A stretch of DNA of 64,000 bases from Luteimonas gilva (GTDB lineage: Bacteria > Pseudomonadota > Gammaproteobacteria > Xanthomonadales > Xanthomonadaceae): contig NZ_SZUA01000002.1 of assembly GCF_005239095.1 (NCBI RefSeq), positions 744,001-808,000 of the forward strand. Reading direction: 5' to 3'. The notes under the pieces were generated by a model. It made no database searches. It was not told the DNA's origin and saw only the letters and a list, made by a program, of their open reading frames with translations. Positions 14,788 through 22,475 of this stretch are shown piece after piece. Position 1 is the stretch's first letter, and each line of letters begins with the position of its first letter. The translations under genes and the position numbers were made by a program.

Positions 14788-16110
14788 ATGAGCCTAGCCA
14801 CCGGCATCCCCCTCACCAGCTACGCCAAGCGCCGCAAGCAGCTGATGCGGATCGCCGGCGACGACGCGATCCTGGTGCTGCCCGCGGCGCCCGAGCGCAT
14901 CCGCAGCCGCGATACGCATTACCCGTACCGGCAGGATTCCGATTTCTGGTACCTGACCGGCTTCGCCGAACCGGAAGCGGTGCTGGTCCTGGTGCCGGGC
15001 CGCAAACACGGCGAAAGCCTGCTGTTCTGCCGCGAACGCGATCCCGAGCGCGAAGCTTGGGACGGCCCGCGCTTCGGCCCGGAAGGCGCGGTCGAAAAAC
15101 TCGGTCTGGACGACGCTTATCCGATCGACGATCTGGACGAAATCCTGCCTGGCCTGCTCGAAGGCCGCACCCGCGTCTACTACCACTTCGGGCGCGACAC
15201 CGACTTCGACCTGAAGCTGATCGGCTGGCTCAACCGGGTCCGCGCCCAGGCGCGGCAGGGCGCGCAGTCGCCGCACGAATTCCTGGAACTGGGCCACCTG
15301 CTCGACGAGCTGCGCTTGTTCAAGTCCAAGGAAGAGTTGAAGCTGATGCAGCGCGCCGCCGATATCAGCGTCGAAGCGCACCGCGCGGCGATGCGCGCGG
15401 CGCGCGCCGGCGTGCGCGAGTACGAGCTGCAGGCCGAGATCGAACGCGTGTTCCGCAGCCACGATGCCGAATCCGCCTACGGCAGCATCGTCGGCGCCGG
15501 CGTCAACGCCTGCGTGCTGCACTACCGCGCCAACAACGCGCAGGCGAAGGACGGGGATTTGGTGTTGATCGACGCCGGCGCGGAATACCGCGGTTACGCC
15601 GCCGACATCACCCGCACTTTCCCGGTCAACGGCCGCTTCAGCAAGGAACAGCGCGCGCTGCACGACCTGGTCGGCGCCGCGCAGCAAGCCGCGTTGGCGC
15701 AGGCGCGGCCGGGCGTGCCTTACGAAGCCGGCCATCTGGCCGCGGTGGAAACGCTGACCGAGGGCCTGCTGACGCTGGGCCTGCTGAAGGGCAAGTTGGA
15801 AAAGAATCTGGCCGAAGGCAGCTACAAGCGCTATTACCGGCACAAAACCGGCCATTGGCTGGGCTTGGACGTGCACGACGTCGGCGAATACCGCATCGAC
15901 GGCGACTCGCGGCTGCTCGAACCGGGCATGGTCTTCACCATCGAGCCGGGCCTGTACGTGCCGCCGGACGACAAATCGGTGCACGCGAAATGGCGCGGGA
16001 TCGGCATCCGCACCGAAGACGATGTGGTCGTCGCCAAAGACGGGCACCAGGTGCTGACCGGCAAGCTCGAACGCAGTGCGGACGAAATCGAAGCGTTGAT
16101 GGCCCGCTAG
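14788..16110 (+). CDS. pepP: Xaa-Pro aminopeptidase P
   Basis: PepP removes the N-terminal residue when proline is second. The 440-residue protein equals the family length (E. coli 441). The N-terminal domain contains RDTHYPYRQDSDFWYLTGF. The C-terminal pita-bread domain has the two-metal ligands in LIDAGAEYRGYAADITRTFP (two Asp), HKTGHWLGLDVHDVGEY (His), FTIEPGLYV (Glu) and GIGIRTEDDV (Glu). It follows ygfB with a REP pair between them. A second M24 enzyme, PepQ, is at 20.7 kb. Confidence 0.96.
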   Translation: MSLATGIPLTSYAKRRKQLMRIAGDDAILVLPAAPERIRSRDTHYPYRQDSDFWYLTGFAEPEAVLVLVPGRKHGESLLFCRERDPEREAWDGPRFGPEGAVEKLGLDDAYPIDDLDEILPGLLEGRTRVYYHFGRDTDFDLKLIGWLNRVRAQARQGAQSPHEFLELGHLLDELRLFKSKEELKLMQRAADISVEAHRAAMRAARAGVREYELQAEIERVFRSHDAESAYGSIVGAGVNACVLHYRANNAQAKDGDLVLIDAGAEYRGYAADITRTFPVNGRFSKEQRALHDLVGAAQQAALAQARPGVPYEAGHLAAVETLTEGLLTLGLLKGKLEKNLAEGSYKRYYRHKTGHWLGLDVHDVGEYRIDGDSRLLEPGMVFTIEPGLYVPPDDKSVHAKWRGIGIRTEDDVVVAKDGHQVLTGKLERSADEIEALMAR

Positions 16111-16118
16111 CTTGCTTG

Positions 16119-16205
16119 TGTAGAGTCGAGCTTGCTCGACTGCTTTTTTCTTCCTGAAGCCTCTCTGCAACGTGGGGAAGAGCGGTCGAGCAGGCTCGAC
16201 TCTAC
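16119..16205. repeat. GTAG REP pair (GTAGAGTCGAG type)
   Basis: GTAGAGTCGAGCTTGCTCGAC at 16119-16139 and the inverse copy at 16184-16205. The second arm contains the TAG stop codon of the ankyrin gene (16202-16204). A different GTAG subtype from the cluster at 8.8 kb. Confidence 0.9.
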
Positions 16206-17056
16206 GGAAGCGAGCGGAGATAGCGCGCGATCCCGTCGTGCCCGCCGTATTCGGCCCACTGCAGCGGCGTGCCGCGGTGGATCTTGTCGCGGATATTGAG
16301 CCTCGCGCCGGCGCCCGCCAATACTTCCACGGCGCCGAGCGAACCCGCCGCCACCGCTTGGTGCAAAGCGGTGGCGTGCGGATGGATGACGATGCTGTAG
16401 GCGTCGATGTCGACGCCTAGCCCGATCAGCGTGGCCAGCGCTTGCGCATCGCCGTTGACCGCGGCGGCGACCAGCGCGATCTGGCGTTCTTCGTGCGTCG
16501 CGGTGCGCGCCAGCCGCGCGGCGTCTTCGCGGCGTCCCAGGCATAGCGCGCCGGCCAAGGTGAGCGTCCCGCCGCGATCGAGCAGATGCGCGGCCGCTTC
16601 CAGATTCGCCGCACCCAAAGCGCCGATGCCGTCGCCGGGACGCGCGCCGCCGTCGATCAGCGCGTCCATCAACGCGATCTGCACGCCGCTTTCGCGGGCG
16701 ACTCGGCCGGTCACGATCAGTCCCAGCGCGTAGTCCAGCTGTTCCTGCAAACCTGCATCCTCTGCGTGGCGCGCGGCTTCGGCGAGCATCGCGGCGATCG
16801 CGGCGATATCGCTGGGCAGCCGCTCGTTGCGCACCGGATTGCCGGCTACGAACCACAGCAGATAGGGCCGGTGGAAATAGCCCTCCAAGGCATCGCCGAC
16901 TCGATCGCGCAACCAGGCGCCCGGCGATTCGAGCCTCGCGTGCGCCAGCGGCGGATGCGCCGCGAGCAGTCGCGACAACGCATGCGTATCGGCCGCATCG
17001 ATCGCCTCGACGGCTTCGCGGAAGAGATCGTCGGTGCTGCGGTCGCCCGTGCTCAT
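16202..17056 (-). CDS. ankyrin-repeat protein
   Basis: A 284-residue protein of helical repeats. The clearest ankyrin units are HPHATALHQAVAAGSLGAVE and GTPLQWAEYGGHDGIARYL near the C-terminus, with weaker ones before (VAAAVNGDAQALATLIGLGV). It has no signal peptide, so it is probably cytoplasmic and involved in protein binding. The ATG at 17056 avoids overlap with the next VOC gene. The TAG stop falls exactly in a GTAG REP. The family is clear but the partner is not. Confidence 0.85.
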   Translation of the reverse strand: MSTGDRSTDDLFREAVEAIDAADTHALSRLLAAHPPLAHARLESPGAWLRDRVGDALEGYFHRPYLLWFVAGNPVRNERLPSDIAAIAAMLAEAARHAEDAGLQEQLDYALGLIVTGRVARESGVQIALMDALIDGGARPGDGIGALGAANLEAAAHLLDRGGTLTLAGALCLGRREDAARLARTATHEERQIALVAAAVNGDAQALATLIGLGVDIDAYSIVIHPHATALHQAVAAGSLGAVEVLAGAGARLNIRDKIHRGTPLQWAEYGGHDGIARYLRSLP

Positions 17057-17064
17057 CCCTGTGT

Positions 17065-17424
17065 TTACGGCAGTTGCTGGCCGAAGGTGACCCAGAACCG
17101 GTTGCAATCGCGGACGATGAATTCGCGCATGCCGTAGAACGTGTCGTGCGGCTCTTCAACGATTTCCGCTCGCCCGTCCAGGCGCGAGCGCAGAGCATCG
17201 ATGTCGTCGGAATAGACATACAAATCGACTTCCCGCCGCGCCGCGTCGCTTGCGCGTCCCGCAGCGCTGAACATCACCCGACCATCGCCGTAGGTCATCG
17301 ACGCCCAATCCATCTCGCCGCAATCCTCGTTGGCGGCCGCGAGATAAAAGCCGATGCTTTCGTACCAGGCGACAGTGGCGCGCACGTCGGGCACATGGAT
17401 CATCGGCACGATGTTTCTGGCCAT
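17065..17424 (-). CDS. VOC-superfamily protein
   Basis: A 119-residue vicinal-oxygen-chelate domain: IVPMIHVPDVRATVAWYESIG at the start and FIVRDCNRFWVTFGQ at the end, the latter typical of bleomycin-resistance-like members. It is translated just upstream of the ankyrin gene and 22 bases downstream of another VOC gene, so the three may be one transcript. The substrate is unknown. Confidence 0.86.
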   Translation of the reverse strand: MARNIVPMIHVPDVRATVAWYESIGFYLAAANEDCGEMDWASMTYGDGRVMFSAAGRASDAARREVDLYVYSDDIDALRSRLDGRAEIVEEPHDTFYGMREFIVRDCNRFWVTFGQQLP

Positions 17425-17446
17425 GGCTATCGCCTTGTCGAGGAAT

Positions 17447-17845
17447 TCACCCTTGCCGTTGGAAGCAGAGCACGTAACCGTCTGGATCGTTCACGTACAG
17501 CTGTTTCATGCCGTAGCCGGTGACGATGGGCGGCTTCGGCCGCAGACCCTTGGACAGAAGATACGCGTAAGCGGCATCGACGTCGCGGCAGCCGAAAAAC
17601 AAGCCGGTATCGTCGTGGACCGCGATCCGCGCCGGATCCGGCGCGGCCGGCCGGTGCTCGGCTTCGTAGCGCGTATTGAGCATCAAGTCGACGCCGTCCA
17701 GCCGCAACCAAACCCAGTCCGAAGCATCGCCCGCGCCGGAATCCGAAACCCGCTCGAAGCCGAGGATGTCGCGGTAGAACGCCAGCGACGCCGGCATGTC
17801 GAACACCTGCAGCAACGGCGTCATGCCATCAATTTTCAAGCTCAT
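17447..17845 (-). CDS. VOC-superfamily protein, glyoxalase/bleomycin-resistance type
   Basis: A 132-residue VOC protein. MTPLLQVFDMPASLAFYRDI and LGFERVS open it, and LYVNDPDGYVLCFQR closes it with the DPDG turn common in this family. The start overlaps the stop of the secreted-protein gene upstream (ATGA), so the two are translationally coupled. No specific activity can be assigned. Confidence 0.9.
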   Translation of the reverse strand: MSLKIDGMTPLLQVFDMPASLAFYRDILGFERVSDSGAGDASDWVWLRLDGVDLMLNTRYEAEHRPAAPDPARIAVHDDTGLFFGCRDVDAAYAYLLSKGLRPKPPIVTGYGMKQLYVNDPDGYVLCFQRQG

Positions 17846-18477
17846 AACGGTGCGGACTCCTCGCCCGGCGATTTCGCGCCCGCTTTCCTGCCCGGCGGCG
17901 TGAACGCGGGCAAGCTGCGCGGCGGTCCGATCCGCCGAGCTTCCAGCACCTGGTGGTTTTTTGTCCAGGTCTTGCCGTCGTCCAGCGACCGGTCGGCGCT
18001 CCAGGCGAACGCGTCGGCCCGGATATCGTGGTAGCGGATCTTCCAGAACGAAGGGCGGGGACCGGACACGCCGAAATGCTGTTCGATCCGCATCTCGCCG
18101 CCGTCGCGCCGGGCGGTGCCGAAATCCTGCAGCCCGCCGCCGTCCATGCCGATCAGTTCCCAGCGGTCCAAACCGGGGTTATAGGCGCGGATCGTGGTGG
18201 TCACGTAATAGGTCTCGTCTTTCGGGCCGACCACGCGGTATTCGTCCAGGATCTGGCCGCCGGACAGACGCACCGCGCTCCAATAGCCGCGCAGCTTGCC
18301 GTAATCGCCGTTGTCGGCGGTGAATTCCCAGTCGCCGAGCAGGTAGTCGAAGTCGCCTTCGTGCTTTTCGATCAGCGCTTGGCGTCGTTCGCCTTGTTTG
18401 TCGGCATCGCTTTGGGCGAAGACGGGCAGACAGGCGTTCGCGGCGACGAGGAGAACGGGAAGAACGATCTGGCGCAT
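17842..18477 (-). CDS. secreted DUF1579-like protein of unknown function
   Basis: A 211-residue exported protein. MRQIVLPVLLVAANACLPVFAQS is a standard signal peptide with a predicted AQS cleavage region. The mature protein has LLGDWEFTADNGDYGKLRG, the lipocalin-like pattern of DUF1579 and similar domains, and several WxL strands. The GC-rich frame continues upstream, but the ATG at 18477 is the only one that yields the signal peptide start. It is coupled to the VOC gene by ATGA. The function is unknown; a ligand-binding beta-barrel is plausible. Confidence 0.78.
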   Translation of the reverse strand: MRQIVLPVLLVAANACLPVFAQSDADKQGERRQALIEKHEGDFDYLLGDWEFTADNGDYGKLRGYWSAVRLSGGQILDEYRVVGPKDETYYVTTTIRAYNPGLDRWELIGMDGGGLQDFGTARRDGGEMRIEQHFGVSGPRPSFWKIRYHDIRADAFAWSADRSLDDGKTWTKNHQVLEARRIGPPRSLPAFTPPGRKAGAKSPGEESAPL

Positions 18478-18585
18478 GGGTGCCTCGCTGCCGGTTCGGT
18501 CGGGATCGAGGCTAGGCGCGCGGGTTGCCGGAGACAAGGCCAATGCAGCGGGCGGCGAAAATCCTGCAGCGAGCGGCGGACAACT

Positions 18586-18609
18586 CCCTCTCCCGCTTGC
18601 GGGAGAGGG
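18586..18609. repeat. CCCTCTCCCGC palindrome
   Basis: CCCTCTCCCGC-TT-GCGGGAGAGGG, a perfect inverted repeat upstream of the secreted-protein gene and next to the LytTR regulator stop. The same palindrome with a different two-base centre is at 25116 and 35738. Confidence 0.85.
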
Positions 18610-18645
18610 CTCGAGCGCAGCGAGCGAAAGAGCTCGGTAGCAGCG

Positions 18646-19443
18646 TCAGACCATAAGATCGACATAGCGCCGGATCGCCGCGGAAACCTGCTCGCGCCTG
18701 CGTCGGCTCAGCGGCACGATCGTCCCGTCGCGGAGCAGCACGCCGCCGTCCTCGCCGGGTTGCAAGCCCCGCACTTGCGCCAAATTCACGATCGCGCGGC
18801 GATGCACCCGGACGAAACAAGCCGGATCGAGCCGGTCTTGCATCGAAGCGAGCGATTCGCGCACCAAATGGCGTTTGCCGCGCGCATGCACGGCTGCGTA
18901 ATAGTCTTCGGCCTCGATCCATTCGATTTCCGACGGGTCGAAGATCAAGCCGCCGCCGGTCGCGCCGATCGCCAGCGGACGCGACGTAGGCCGCATGTCT
19001 GTCGCCAGCGATTCCAAGTCGAAGCCGTCGGCGAGCAACGCCGACAGCCGTTGCGACAACGCCAGCGCTTCGGCCGAACGCATCCGCTCGCGCACCCGCG
19101 TCAGCGCCAGCTCGAAACGCGCCTCGTGCACGGGCTTGACCAGGTAATCGAGCGCATGCGCCTCGAACGCGCGCACCGCGAACGCATCGTGCGCGGTGAC
19201 GAAGACCACCGCCGGCAGCCGCTCCGGCCGCCACCGGCGCAGCACGGCGAAGCCGTCCAGTTCCGGCATCTGCACGTCCAGGAAAACCAAGTCCGGCCGC
19301 AAGGCCTCGAGCAGCCGCACCGCTTCGCGGCCGTTGCGCGCTTCGCCGGCGATCTCCACGTCGCCGTGCGGCTCCAGCAATTGCCGGATGCCGCGTCGCG
19401 CCAGCGGCTCGTCGTCGACGATCACGGCGCGGATCGCGTTCAC
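18646..19443 (-). CDS. LytTR-family response regulator
   Basis: A 265-residue two-component regulator. The receiver domain has the acidic pair VIVDDEP at residues 8-13, the phospho-acceptor D56 in LVFLDVQMP, and the lysine in LVKPVHE. A LytTR DNA-binding domain occupies about residues 155-262 (IEWIEAEDYYAAVHARG, CFVRVHRRAIVNL). It starts at GTG 19443, overlapping the TGA of the sensor kinase (GTGA). LytTR systems often control exported enzymes; no target is identifiable here. Confidence 0.93.
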   Translation of the reverse strand: MNAIRAVIVDDEPLARRGIRQLLEPHGDVEIAGEARNGREAVRLLEALRPDLVFLDVQMPELDGFAVLRRWRPERLPAVVFVTAHDAFAVRAFEAHALDYLVKPVHEARFELALTRVRERMRSAEALALSQRLSALLADGFDLESLATDMRPTSRPLAIGATGGGLIFDPSEIEWIEAEDYYAAVHARGKRHLVRESLASMQDRLDPACFVRVHRRAIVNLAQVRGLQPGEDGGVLLRDGTIVPLSRRRREQVSAAIRRYVDLMV

Positions 19444-20546
19444 GCCGGCCCTACGCGCAAAGGCAGCGTCAGCACGACTTCGGCGCCGCCGCCCGCTGGG
19501 CTGTTCAACGCGAGCGAAGCCTGAGCGCCGTACATCGTGCGCAGGCGTTCCTTCGTGTTCGACAAGCCGACGCCTCCTTCCGCTTGGGCGGGCGAAGAAA
19601 AGCCGACGCCGTCGTCGCGCACCGACAGTTCCAGCCGATTGCCGGATGCGCGCGCCGCGATTTCGATCTTGCCGGCGTCGGCGCGCTTGGCCACGCCGTG
19701 CTTGATCGCGTTTTCGACCAGCGGCTGCAGCACGAAGCCGGGCACCAGCGCTTCGCGCGCGGCTTCGTCGATCCGCCAGCGCACGTCCAGGCGGTCGGAG
19801 AAGCGCACTTGCTCGATCGCCAGGTATTGTTCGATGAAAGCCAGTTCCTCGCTCAGCGGCACTTCGTTGGGCTGATTGGAGCGCAGCAATTGGCGCAGGA
19901 CGTCGCCGAGCAGTTCCAGCACCCGCGCCGCGTCGCGCTGGTTGCCGTCGCGAACCAGGACCAGCAGCGCGTTGAGGCTGTTGAACAGGAAATGCGGGTT
20001 CAGCTGCATCCGCAGCGCGCCCAGGCGCGCCTCGGCCAATTGCGCGGTCAGGCGCGAAGCCTGCAGTTCGCGTTCGCGCGCCTCCAGGAAATAGCGGAAC
20101 GCGTGCACGCAGCCGAGGACGGTGAAATACATGAACACCGACCACGGCACGCTGGTCAGGATCCAGCTCAAATACGCTTGCGGCAACGGACCTTGCGCGG
20201 GATAGCGCTGCAACACCACGCCCAACAGCAAACCCAGCGAAGCCCAGCCCAGGCACAACGCGAACGCGCCGGCCAAATGCACTGGCAGCGCGCGTTTCCA
20301 GCGTCCGCGGCCGAGCGGATAGCGTTGGCCCAAAAGATAGGCGATCGGCGTCAATGCGCCGAGGAATAGCCATTCCGCGCCCTGGAAAACCAAGTTCTGC
20401 CAACGCACGGGTTCGCCGGCCAGCCGTGCTTGCATCCAGGTTTGCAGGGTGTCCAGGGCGGCGGGCACCACGCAGGCCAAGGCGATCAGCAGCCAGATGC
20501 GATGCTGGCTCGGATTCGCGCCGGTTGGGAGGCGTGGCTCGCTCAT
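19440..20546 (-). CDS. LytS-type sensor histidine kinase
   Basis: A 368-residue kinase with four hydrophobic segments in residues 18-150 and a short soluble C-terminus. The His-kinase motif QLNPHFLFNSLNALL places the phosphorylated histidine at 185, in the PF06580 family. The ATP-binding part has PLVENAIKHG, DDGVGF and GVGLSNTKERL. No extracellular sensor domain is large enough to identify a ligand. It is coupled to the LytTR regulator by GTGA, and a REP pair lies upstream. Confidence 0.94.
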   Translation of the reverse strand: MSEPRLPTGANPSQHRIWLLIALACVVPAALDTLQTWMQARLAGEPVRWQNLVFQGAEWLFLGALTPIAYLLGQRYPLGRGRWKRALPVHLAGAFALCLGWASLGLLLGVVLQRYPAQGPLPQAYLSWILTSVPWSVFMYFTVLGCVHAFRYFLEARERELQASRLTAQLAEARLGALRMQLNPHFLFNSLNALLVLVRDGNQRDAARVLELLGDVLRQLLRSNQPNEVPLSEELAFIEQYLAIEQVRFSDRLDVRWRIDEAAREALVPGFVLQPLVENAIKHGVAKRADAGKIEIAARASGNRLELSVRDDGVGFSSPAQAEGGVGLSNTKERLRTMYGAQASLALNSPAGGGAEVVLTLPLRVGPA

Positions 20547-20592
20547 GCTCCGGGTACCGGACGGCAGTGGCGCCGAGTATAGGTCCGCCGGG

Positions 20593-20693
20593 TTTTTGTA
20601 GGAGCGGCTTTAGCCGCGAGCTTTCTCCCTCAAATCGCTGCAGCTTCACGATCTGAAGCGAAGAGCTCGCGGCTAAAGCCGCTCCTACAAAAG
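20593..20693. repeat. paired TGTAGGAG-type REP element
   Basis: Inverse arms 20593-20624 (TTTTTGTAGGAGCGGCTTTA...) and 20662-20693, with a spacer including AAATCGCTGCAGC. Here the head reads GTAGGAG rather than GTGGGAG, which links it to the GTAG elements. Confidence 0.9.
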
Positions 20694-20709
20694 CGGCCGC
20701 AGCGGATGG

Positions 20710-22038
20710 TCATGCGGCTTCCGCGAACGCCGGCCGGGTCAGATTCACCGGATCGCCGTCGGTGACCAGCACCTCGTCTTCGATGCGGATGCCGCCGTAG
20801 GGACGGAAGGCTTCGACGCGATCCCAGTTCACTGCGCCGGCTTGCGGGCCTTGCTTAAGCGCGTCCAACAGCAGATCCACGAAATACAGGCCCGGCTCGT
20901 TGGTCACCACCATGCCCGGTTCCAGCACCCGGGTCAGGCGCAAGTAGGGATGGCCTTCCGGCTTGGCGATCTTGCCGCCGCGGTCGGATTCGGCGAAACC
21001 GGCCACGTCGTGCACTTGCAAGCCGATGCCGTGACCCAGGCCGTGCGGGAAGAAGGCCGAGCTGACGCCGGTCTCCAGCGCCGCTTCCGGCGACAGGTCG
21101 ACGATGCCGAAATCCTTCAGCACGCAGGCCAGCAGCAGATGCGCATCCAGGTGCACGCGCTTGTAGTCGTTGCCGGCGCGGTAGAGCTGCCCGATCTTCT
21201 GCTGGGTCGCGTCGACCGCATCGATCAAGGCTTGGAATTCGCCGTTCGCGTCCGCGGCGTAGGTGCGGGTGATGTCGGCCGCGTAGCCGTGGTGGCTGGC
21301 GCCGGCGTCGATCAGGAAACTGCGCGCCGGTTTGGGCGGCAATCGACCCAGTTCGGTGTAATGCAGCACCGCGCCATGCTCGTTGAGCGCGACGATATTG
21401 CGGTAGGGCAACTCCACCGCGTCCTGGCCGACCGCCTGGCAATACGCCAGATGGATGCCGAATTCGCTGGCGCCGGCGCGGAACGCGCGCTCGGCGGCGC
21501 GATGGCCGCGCACGGCCTTGCGCTGCGCTTGACGCATCGTCGCGATCTCGTACGGCGTCTTGTAGGCGCGGTGGTATTCCAGATAGTCGACTACCGCTTG
21601 CGGATTGTTCGGCGCATAGCCGCCGAGCGCGCTCTGCGCTTCGCCCAGGATCGCGCAGCGCGCGGCGTTCTTGGGCAGATGCTGCAGGGCTTCTTCCGGC
21701 GTGCGAATGACGGCGATGTCGAAATGCTCGGTCCATACGCCGCTGGGCGCTTCCGGCACCACGTGCCAATAATCGAAAGGCTGGTGGTAGACGACTTTGG
21801 GCCGGTCGCCGGGCGTGTACACCAGCCAGCTGTCCGGCACCTGGGTCAGCGGCAGCCAGGCTTTGAATTGCGGATTCACCGCATACGGGTAATCGCGGTC
21901 GTCGAACAATTGGTAATGCAGGCTGCCGCTGGGCACGACGAGATGGTCGAAGCCACCGCGCGCCAGCGCTTCTTGCGCGCGCGTTTCGAGGACGGCGAGG
22001 TGTGCGGCGTACAGCGTTCGCAGGTCGGACGTGGGCAT
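20710..22038 (-). CDS. pepQ: Xaa-Pro dipeptidase (prolidase)
   Basis: PepQ hydrolyses X-Pro dipeptides. The 442-residue protein matches E. coli PepQ in length and throughout in sequence: PYAVNPQFKAWLPLTQVPDSW, SNIVALNEH-like YRNIVALNEHGAVLHYTEL, and the two-metal site in LIDAGASHHGYAADITRTY, FFPHGLGHGIGLQVHDVAGF, VTNEPGLYF and YGGIRIEDEVL. The ATG at 22038 gives the family start MPTSDLRTLYAAHL. It is followed by the LytS kinase across a REP pair. The upstream PilZ gene is on the same strand, 74 bases away. Confidence 0.95.
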   Translation of the reverse strand: MPTSDLRTLYAAHLAVLETRAQEALARGGFDHLVVPSGSLHYQLFDDRDYPYAVNPQFKAWLPLTQVPDSWLVYTPGDRPKVVYHQPFDYWHVVPEAPSGVWTEHFDIAVIRTPEEALQHLPKNAARCAILGEAQSALGGYAPNNPQAVVDYLEYHRAYKTPYEIATMRQAQRKAVRGHRAAERAFRAGASEFGIHLAYCQAVGQDAVELPYRNIVALNEHGAVLHYTELGRLPPKPARSFLIDAGASHHGYAADITRTYAADANGEFQALIDAVDATQQKIGQLYRAGNDYKRVHLDAHLLLACVLKDFGIVDLSPEAALETGVSSAFFPHGLGHGIGLQVHDVAGFAESDRGGKIAKPEGHPYLRLTRVLEPGMVVTNEPGLYFVDLLLDALKQGPQAGAVNWDRVEAFRPYGGIRIEDEVLVTDGDPVNLTRPAFAEAA

Positions 22039-22112
22039 CGCGGATCTCGGGAAGGCGAACCCCGATTTTGCCGCATCCGCCCTCCGGCTGCAGGTGCCGG
22101 AAAGGCCGAGGT

Positions 22113-22475
22113 TCAGTCGAATTCGCCGCCCGGCGCGTCGACCCACGCATTCAGCGCTTGATGCGCGGCCTTGGGCAGCAGGATGAAGCGCGCGCCTGCC
22201 CAGAGCTGGCCGCTGGCGCTGGTCCGGTCCAGCCACAGCACTTGCGCGCCGCATTCGATCTCGGCGTCGCCGCCGCCGGGTTGCGGCAAGCGGAAGCGCC
22301 ATTGGTACAGCGCATCTTCGTTCAAGGGCGCATTGGCGATCAGCAGCAGGCCCGATTCGGACAAGTTGCCGAGCTGGCCGATGACCGCGTCGGTCATCGC
22401 ATCCACCACGTCGATGCGGACGATCGCGCGGCGGCGGCGGGCGCGGCGGAATTCGGGACTCGCGGTCGTGTTCAT
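22113..22475 (-). CDS. PilZ domain protein
   Basis: A 120-residue single PilZ domain, a cyclic-di-GMP receptor fold. The basic RRARRRRAIVRI segment corresponds to the RxxxR motif, and GNLSESGLLLI to the D/NxSxxG motif. It is coupled by ATGA to the DUF1631 gene upstream. It is a candidate effector for the GGDEF/EAL protein at 11.7 kb, though nothing links them directly. Confidence 0.88.
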   Translation of the reverse strand: MNTTASPEFRRARRRRAIVRIDVVDAMTDAVIGQLGNLSESGLLLIANAPLNEDALYQWRFRLPQPGGGDAEIECGAQVLWLDRTSASGQLWAGARFILLPKAAHQALNAWVDAPGGEFD